A DNA stretch of 64,000 nucleotides from Oscarella lobularis (Eukaryota > Porifera > Homoscleromorpha > Homosclerophorida > Oscarellidae), in assembly GCF_947507565.1 (NCBI RefSeq), contig NC_089175.1:3833733-3897732 (forward strand), read 5' to 3'. Within the stretch, counting starts at the first letter, position 1; each line of letters starts with the position of its first letter. A model generated the notes under the pieces. That model worked only from the letters and a program-made list of their open reading frames with translations. It was not told where the DNA came from and searched no databases. Below, piece after piece: positions 57,149-64,000 of this stretch. The position numbers were made by a program, and so were the translations under genes.

Positions 57149-59018
57149 ATGACACTGGACTACATTCTGCTGCTCATCTACTGGGCAGTGCAGAGACTCG
57201 AAGGTTTGACTACTACACAGTAGTATATAGCCACAGGCAGCCGTTGACACAAAGTGCACACAACGAGTCCCCAAAGGTGATGATGCTTAGTTAGTGCTTC
57301 TGCATGTACGCACGCACAGCAGACCGATGAGTCACCACTTTTGCTTTGACTCCACCCCTACGACTCCACCCCTATTGTTGTTGGTCACGCGACCTTTTAG
57401 GAGCAACGGTGCAGCTAGATTTGACGTCGGGTCGTTTGCCCACGCCCGGTCAAACGGCCACATTTTCATGCTCTGTGACCGGCTCTGGTACTATAATTCG
57501 CTGGGAAAAAGACAACACAGTGCTCAATCTAACGAACGTCCGCTACGAATCAAACCAAAAACTGTCATCTCTTAAAATCCCGTCTTTGGTGAAAACAGAT
57601 GCCGGATTTTATCAATGTTTCGCTATGGTTAATGGAATAGAAGAGAACGACTTCGTATATCTTGACATATTAGGTGAAGAAGACCTTTAGAATCTCTATG
57701 AATGAAACTGACTTTGCTTTTATAGTGAACCCTGAAATTTCTTATAAACCATTCACTGTCGCAACTGAAGGTGAGACAGTCACTCTCGGTTGTCCATGCA
57801 AATACTTCACCAAAATGGGTTGGACGTTTAATGGAGTTAACGTCAGTCGTAAACCGGGCTATAGTTTGAACCGAGAGAAGACCTATCTGACAATCAATCG
57901 AGTGTCTCGGGTGCACGCCGGGCAATACGTTTGTACTGCGGTCAACCACAATCAACCTTACACGGCGACGGGTACACTCTCTCTGGTTGTCCATTGTGCG
58001 TATATGCTGGTCACTTAGAAGAACGCTTTATTAGTTCGTGGCATTTTTTGCAGATGCCGCTGATGCCGTTCTTCGCGGTCCGGTAAATGGAACCGTCATC
58101 GAAGGCGACGATGTGGACTTCTACTGCAATGCATCTGGACTTCCCACGCCACAAATAGAGTGGAAGAAAAACGAGATGCTCGTTTCAGAGTTGGGAAGCA
58201 GTCGGTATGAAATCAGGTTAGACGGAAAAGTTCTATCGATCTCAAGCGTCCAGACGAGCGATACGAGCAACTACACTTGCTTTGTCAACAATAGCATAGG
58301 CGGAACATCTAAGTTTCTCCGATTAACCGTAGAAGGTATAGATAACACATAACACTTGAAATATAAAGTGAAACTAAGGCAATTTTATCAAGGACCGCCC
58401 TTCTCGCCGAAGCTCTTGAAGGCTAACATAACTATCATCAATGCCAACTCTATTAGCATGTATGTCCATTGGACTGTTCCCTTCAACGGGAATAGTGCCA
58501 TAAAAGGGTATACATTGTACTATCGCCAAAAAGGACACGCCTTTTGGCATGTAATGCTGGTACACAGCTCCCAAGTCTCTGCCACTGTGCCTATCAACTT
58601 ATCTGACTCGAGAGATTTTGAGTTCTACGTCACGGCTGCGAATCTACACGGATCGTCTGAAGAATCGGCCATTCTTCAAGTATCTGCGAATAGTTTTCTT
58701 GACTTTGCACCACCAAGTTCGTCGTCAGAACCAACAGGCAATAAAATTTACTGAATGAAGTATACGATTACCTAATATAGCCGTCCACGTTTAGATATGG
58801 AAGACGACGGTCTCTCGGAGTCAAGTGTTATTGCCGTTGCTGTTTCTGGTTTTGCAATTTCTATCTTGACTACAGCTGCTCTAATTATGTTGGTTTATAG
58901 ACGAAAGCGTTGGGCTCTTTATCCGCACGAGCCAAACGGGACGGTACAAATGCTTCGGGTCAGATCTTCCTTATCACAGTCTTCGCAGCCTTCGATTGCA
59001 AGCGAAACCCAAGTATGA
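57149..59018 (+). CDS. gamma4: three-Ig/FN3 receptor with ETQV tail
   Basis: Complete six-exon gene, predicted 482 aa: signal 57149-57203, Ig1 57401-57673, Ig2 57726-57995, Ig3 58054-58335, FN3 58393-58737, transmembrane and tail 58795-59018. The signal starts at an ATG seven bases upstream of the gamma1/2/3 start equivalent because an AT is missing (ACACTGGAC), giving MTLDYILLLIYWAVQRLEG. It is the most diverged gamma (WTFNGVNVSRKPG, TSNYTCFVNN). The transmembrane exon starts DMEDDGLSESSV, close to beta, and ends SIASETQV. All exons open. The donor after FN3 is GC. Confidence 0.85.
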
Positions 59019-59312
59019 CTCTGGTATTCAAAGTTTGTACGGTTGTTTTCTAAAAATTAAAATAATTTTGGGTCTATATCGTAATGGCACTATGCAGGCC
59101 AGATCTTCTAATTAATAACAGAGTCTTCCCTGTAACCCTTAGGCCTGGGTTGACTCTCTTACCGTCATACGGGAAAAGGGAGAAGGACCGAGATATGACT
59201 CCGTTCCATTGCGCAAGAGTTCATATTATACGGGACGCTATTACGTAGCTATTTCGCAGTCGCCACGACGTACGTCAGTTGTACGCTTCCTAAGATTGGT
59301 GTTAGAAAAAAG

Positions 59313-62233
59313 ATGACTCAGAGCCACCAGAGGTACAGTATTACTAAGAGGCCCAGTTTCACGCAGTGAGAACCTAAAGAGGAGGGGTCCACGCACAGTA
59401 AGTGCATGCCGATCGACTTCGCGTTCAAGTTACTTCCCCGGTATGATAAGTTTCATGCATATATATCATGTCTGTATACCGTCATTATCTGAACCGATCG
59501 AGAGAAGAACTGTGCAACTCGGTGGTTGCGGTTTTTTAGTCCCCCGCTTTGCTAGTGTCATGCACTGCCCGGCCGGGATTACTGTACAAAATCTTTGTTG
59601 CAGCCTTTTGAAAGATCTAAATGGCATCTGTTTTCTGATACTACTAGTAGTGCACCTTCAGGTCGCCAAAGCAGGTGAAAATTCGCGGTTTCGTTATACA
59701 TAGATGCGCATGTCGTCATGCGTTCACGTGATGTATCTACCGTAGCCGTAAAAGGAGCCGACGGCCTCGTCAAGATCAAGATCCGAACTTTCCGTGCCGT
59801 CAGTGGCTACAACAGCACCGTCGCATCGTGCTACACGCAAGGCGATCACCCAAATCTGAAGGTCTCCTGGAAGAAGGATGGTCGTCACATCGACGACGTC
59901 GCTGACAATCGTTTCTCGTCGAGTGTGAGAATAAAATCGGGGCCGTCGACTCACTTCTACCTTGACTTCAACCCGGCGTTGAGCAGCGACAACAACACCG
60001 TCATTACATGTCAGCTGGACGGCGAAAAAGAAAGCGAGTCGGCTCGTTTGATCGTGTTCGGTACGGAGACTGTCATCATAGATATACATGTAGCATCAAT
60101 GACGCAATTGTTTTAGACTCCGCTCCAATAGTTAAAGCCATTGGAGATGGCGTTGTTACACTACAGGAAAGATCATTATTTCATCCTCAAGTTCAAATAG
60201 ATTTCCAGGGAGGACAGCTCTACCTGATTGTCTCTCAAAATGGAAAGGCGTTCCAGCAAACATCAGTTGATGGTGTTTATGGGACAAAAGACGTGCTATT
60301 GTCCCCCATTAGGGTTGACGTGAAGATGAATGGTCGTCTATCTATTATTGCTTTTATGGACGGTCTTCGCTTCATTTACGATATTTTTCGTTTGATCGTT
60401 GTCAATCAAACGGCTACTGCAGCGTTTTCTCCGCCGCCATCTTCACCTTCATCATGTAAGTTGTTATAATAAAATTTTGCTAATCTAATAATTAGTGACA
60501 GATGACGGTGACCCTACTACAGAGTCTATTGGCGATAGTGACAGCAGCAGCAGAGGCAGTAGTGCAAAAAATACAACTCCGGCAATTACTCCGATTCCTC
60601 CAAGTCCTACATCAACAAGTCCTATGTCAACGAGTCCTACGTCAACAAGTGCGTATGATTTAGATAATTCTAGTCTTGTGCCTTTTGCATCAGAATCTTT
60701 GCATGACAACAGTAATGAGATACGCACGTTCATCGCTTACGTTTTATTTATTTTTAGGCACGTCATGGGCAGTCATTGCTGGCTTAGTTGGCGTCCTTCT
60801 TGCTATCCTCGTAGCGGTGTTGGTCTTAATTTATAAATTAAGAAACAAAACGCCTATTAGTAGAGATGATCCGGAAGGCATTGTAGAAACTTCTCCAAGG
60901 AGACTGCCCGCAGCTCCAAGTCATATCAGCACGGACTCGGGTTTGACGCAGTGCGAGGAGAATAGCGCGGCCGACCCGGAGCAGTGTGAGGAGAACAGCG
61001 TGACAGACTCGGAGCAGTTGGAACCAAATAGCCGCGTGATCAATGAACGCGATGAAACAACCGTGGCAATAGTAAGTTTCTTCTAGGGCTGTTTGCAGAA
61101 ATTATTCAAGAAAGCAACGATCGCTTAGGAACCGACACTCGATCCGCTCACGGATAATAGAATAGTTCCGCTACGTCGAATCAGTCAGAGTGAAATTGTG
61201 TACGACGAAGAACGTGATTTTCTCGGCAGCGGCTGCAGTGGCGAAGTCTATCGCGCAAGACTAAGGAAAAGCAGCGACGTTGTAGCAATCAAAGTTTTTC
61301 TGAAGAGACGAATATTACCACAGTAAGTTTATATGTAATGCTAAACTGATTTTATTTGTACACATGGGCTGTTTTATCTGTGCAGGCAATCGACGCTGTT
61401 AGACAAAGAGGCTAGAATTTTATTGAGAATTAAGCCGCATCCTCATATTCTCAGTCTTATTGGCATCAGCGCTTCTCCTGGATTCTACGCATTAGTCATG
61501 GAGTACATCGGTGGTGGTGACTTATTTCAAGTCTTAACCTCCACTGATGATCGCAGCATAGAGCTGTGGGACAATCGCCTCGACATTGCCAATCAAATCG
61601 CTCTGGGAATGTCTCATCTGCACAAGAACGAACCAACCGTCATTCATCTCGACCTCAAGTCAAACAACGTCCTTGTGAACAAGAAAACGCGAGGAGGAAG
61701 AACGATATATATATGCAAAGTAGGTCAACGCGGCTAACCAATAGTATTATGTATTTTTCATATATAGATTTGCGATTTTGGTCTTGCAAAAATGACCAAC
61801 GTTAGCTCTGTGACTCAGTACCGCCAAGAGGGCCAGACTCCTGGAGGCACTGTTACGTACATCGCACCGGAACGATATCAGGTGGTCACGTACGGCGCCG
61901 AGGATGGCAAAGAAAAGAGAGAAATCGCCAAGAAATCAGACGTCTTCAGTTACGGAATTCTACTATGGGAAATTAAAGAACGAGAGCGTCCGTACGAAGG
62001 TATACGTACGTAGGCATCAGGTTATTGTTTTTTACAGGTTTTTTCTATAAGGAATGCCGAACGAAGCAATTCACTCACGCACGAAAGAGGGATGTCCACT
62101 CCCAAAGGGAAAAGTCGAGGCTCCGCGAGATTACACATCTCTTCTGAGTAACTGCGTCAGGTTCAATCCTTTAGAGAGGCCCTCGTTTGATGAAATCGTC
62201 AGTTTCCTAGGAACTAAACAAACTACTCTCTAA
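59313..62233 (+). CDS. B-prime1: divergent-ectodomain receptor with TKL-type kinase
   Basis: Ten exons, predicted 733 aa: 59313-59332, 59604-59674, 59755-60060, 60117-60455, 60502-60711, 60758-61071, 61129-61322, 61386-61719, 61768-61999, 62052-62233. The signal peptide spans exons 1-2 (MTQSHQ, core CFLILLVVHLQVAKAG). The Ig-like domain is divergent (TFRAVSGYNSTVASC, VSWKKDG, SSDNNTVITC), as is the Cys-free domain (RSLFHPQVQIDFQGGQLYLI). Here the exon-4 donor is GT (CAT|GTAAGT) where relatives have GC. An acidic cytoplasmic insert (CEENSAADPEQ) precedes one RISQSEIVYDEER unit. The kinase (GSGCSGEV, VAIK, HLDLKSNN, CDFG, IAPE) is nearly identical to B1/B3, suggesting gene conversion of the kinase half. 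Confidence 0.85.
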
Positions 62234-62575
62234 GTTAGGATCAGTTTATATTTCGCTAAATAACAAGAGCTGCATATTGGGATTGAAAGACCCCTTTGAT
62301 TTTTTGTGTAAGTCAATTCGGACGTATACAGTACGCTGTCTCGTACCGTCTCGTACTACATGTATTTATGTGTAGAGGAGATATATTTATCTGCCATTGT
62401 GTCACGTGATATTCGATCCTCATCAACAAAGCACGGAGCATAGACGCTTTCTCCTTCTGTCGTGTACACGGCGTCCCGCCAATGTCTAGCCAAACTATTG
62501 TGCTGCGGTAAGCCACCGTCGATCGCCTCGCAAGTCAAAGTCGTTGTCTCCGTAGGTTAGAACTCGCAAACCGGC
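62234..62575. other. B-prime1 3' flank
   Basis: No gene is seen; conserved flank with TCACGTGA near 62402. Confidence 0.5.
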
Positions 62576-63016
62576 TAAAAGAAGACGCGCGTTGGTCAAT
62601 GGCGCTGGTAAGGGAGACAGAAACGTCAAGGCTATTGACATTATCGCAGTGGATGAAGTAGACTCACTAGGTTTAGAATTTCACGTCATCAGGACACTGC
62701 TGCTCGAAGCATCTAAGCTTTCAAACGTTTTTTCAAGCGTCTACGAACGTCCATACGCACCAACGTTATCTCTACCACCAAAAGGCAATGTCAAGTCGTG
62801 AAGAATATAGGATCTATGCGTGGACGGTCTCTCTGAATCAATCGGTTCTGTCTTGACTACATTGGCTCTCATTTTCTTAGTGAAAAAGCGACAGCGGTCG
62901 TCTTGTTATCCGTAGCAGTACCAAGTGTGACAAAAAAGGTATTAGTATTCAACTTATGCAATATGTCAATTAAGTATTTTTGATTAGATAATTGTGAACG
63001 GCTTGAAACTCAAGTA
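62576..63016 (+). pseudogene. FN3-transmembrane relic 5
   Basis: Same frameshifted FN3 fragment (AIDIIAVDEVDSLGLEFHV, SSVYERPYAPTLSLPPKGN), short transmembrane exon and ETQV vestige at about 63005-63016. The transmembrane exon has a TAG in CCGTAGCAG. Confidence 0.7.
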
Positions 63017-63454
63017 CACGACATCACTTATCATTTTGGAGATTTTTACGCCTAGCGCTCAGAAATTTAGGCAGCATTCTTTTACGGTTGCAAGGGATTT
63101 TTATCAGTAGAAACGGTTTTACGCAAAGAGACGAGGAATCTTATGATAGTAAGTTTAATCTTTTTCAATTTACCTAATTTCATTACTCGTTTAGCTAATT
63201 CAATTTGCTCCAAACAATATTAAGCGCGCCTGCGCACATTCACCTGAATCGATTGCCCCGCTGTTCCACTGGTATTTTCTGGACAGTTTTACAGAGCGTG
63301 AGAACCTTTTACTTACCAGCTCGTTTTTGACCGAGGTATCGCAGGTTGCAGGAACTGATTTCCGACCTTCAAGGAGCGGGCCCGCCGCGTATAGTAGCGG
63401 AAACGGCTTACTTCCTGTAGCAGTACTACTGTTTCCAGCTGACTGCATGACACT
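63017..63454. other. Spacer before gamma5
   Basis: No gene is seen; homologous to 7371-7800. Confidence 0.45.
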
Positions 63455-64000
63455 ATGGACTACATCCTGCTTCTCATGATCTACGTGGCAGTGCAAAGAC
63501 TCGGAGGTTTGATTTTAGTTACTGCACAGTAGTATATAGCCACAAGCAGGCGTTGACCGCAAAGTACACAAAAGAGTCCCCAAAGGTGCTTTTGTACGCA
63601 GACGCACAGTCACGTCGATGAGTCTCCCGTTTTTACAAAGCAATAGCGTTGCCCGCCTTCTCCCCTATTGTTGCTCACGCCACTATTTACACGTAGGAGC
63701 AACGGTGCGGCTAGCTTTGACATCGAATCCTTTGCCCACGCCTGGTCAAAATGCCACATTTTTATGCTCTGTGACCGGTTCTGGTACTATAATTCGCTGG
63801 GAAAAAGACAATACGGTGCTCAATCTAACGAACCCTCGCTACGTATCAACACAAAAACTGTCATCTCTTGACATCCTGTCTTTGGTGAAAACAGATTCCG
63901 GAATGTATCAATGTGTCGCTATGGTTAGCGGAATAGAAGAGAGCGACTTCTTCTATCTTGATGTATTAGGTGAAGACCGTCTAGTAGAATCTCTATAAAT
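63455..64000 (+). CDS. gamma5: receptor, 5' part only
   Basis: Signal exon 63455-63506 (MDYILLLMIYVAVQRLG) and Ig1 exon 63697-63969 are intact; the window ends in intron 2. Ig1 has FLCSVT, RWEKDN and SGMYQC and keeps the codon (YVSTQK) that is TGA in gamma1. Downstream exons cannot be judged. Confidence 0.75.

Noticed and set aside
1-64000. CRISPR arrays, bacterial operons or phage
   Set aside because: Introns, signal/Ig/FN3/kinase architecture and repeat structure are eukaryotic; no spaced direct repeats of CRISPR type are present.

Overview
The window looks like genomic DNA of an early-branching animal. It has small spliced exons with mostly short introns and animal domain types: Ig and fibronectin-III (FN3) receptors, a TKL-type kinase fused to an Ig-like ectodomain, and RING/TRAF-zinc-finger/MATH adaptors. 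The compactness and the receptor style suggest a sponge, possibly a homoscleromorph; that placement is my inference and no marker gene here proves it. Every gene I can support lies on the + strand. Exon models were built by hand from GT/GC...AG boundaries, phase and comparison between copies.

Four receptor families occur in tandem. (1) Short Ig receptors: signal exon, three Ig exons, one FN3 exon, and a transmembrane segment plus short tail ending in a PDZ-ligand-like ETQV or ESQV. They form subfamilies alpha (copies at 1, 14.4, 33.7 and 42.3 kb), beta (1.7, 17.1, 36.5, 45.0 kb) and gamma (7.8, 27.0, 51.1, 57.1, 63.5 kb). (2) Receptor kinases, here B: Ig-like domain, Cys-free second domain, Ser/Thr stalk, transmembrane segment, TKL-like kinase (4.0, 22.9, 47.2, 59.3 kb). 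(3) Kinase-less relatives, here C: the same ectodomain plan with a charged 11-residue-repeat tail in place of the kinase (19.4, 38.7, 54.0 kb). (4) Decayed FN3-transmembrane relics 3' of the kinase and C genes, some fused to beta sequence.

Two near-identical TRAF-like adaptor genes (10.3 and 29.6 kb) and a neighbouring unrecognised locus (12.2-14.2, 31.5-33.5 kb) sit inside the array.

Layout: alpha1 (partial), beta1, B1, relic, gamma1 (broken), B-prime 5' stub, TRAF1, U1, alpha2, beta2, C1, beta chimera, B2 (broken), relic, gamma2 (broken), B-prime stub, TRAF2, U2, alpha3, beta3, C2, beta chimera, alpha4 (broken), beta4, B3, relic, gamma3, B-prime stub, C3, relic, gamma4, B-prime1, relic, gamma5 (cut by the window end). 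A unit of about 19 kb is present twice (about 3.7-22.6 and 22.7-41.9 kb); a third, rearranged version follows.

Working together (inference): a multigene cluster of cell-surface Ig receptors, some with a built-in non-RD TKL kinase and some with PDZ-binding or coiled-coil tails, next to TRAF adaptors, resembles an allorecognition or innate-immune receptor complex that changes by duplication, unequal exchange and pseudogenisation. No ligand or pathway is shown by the sequence itself.
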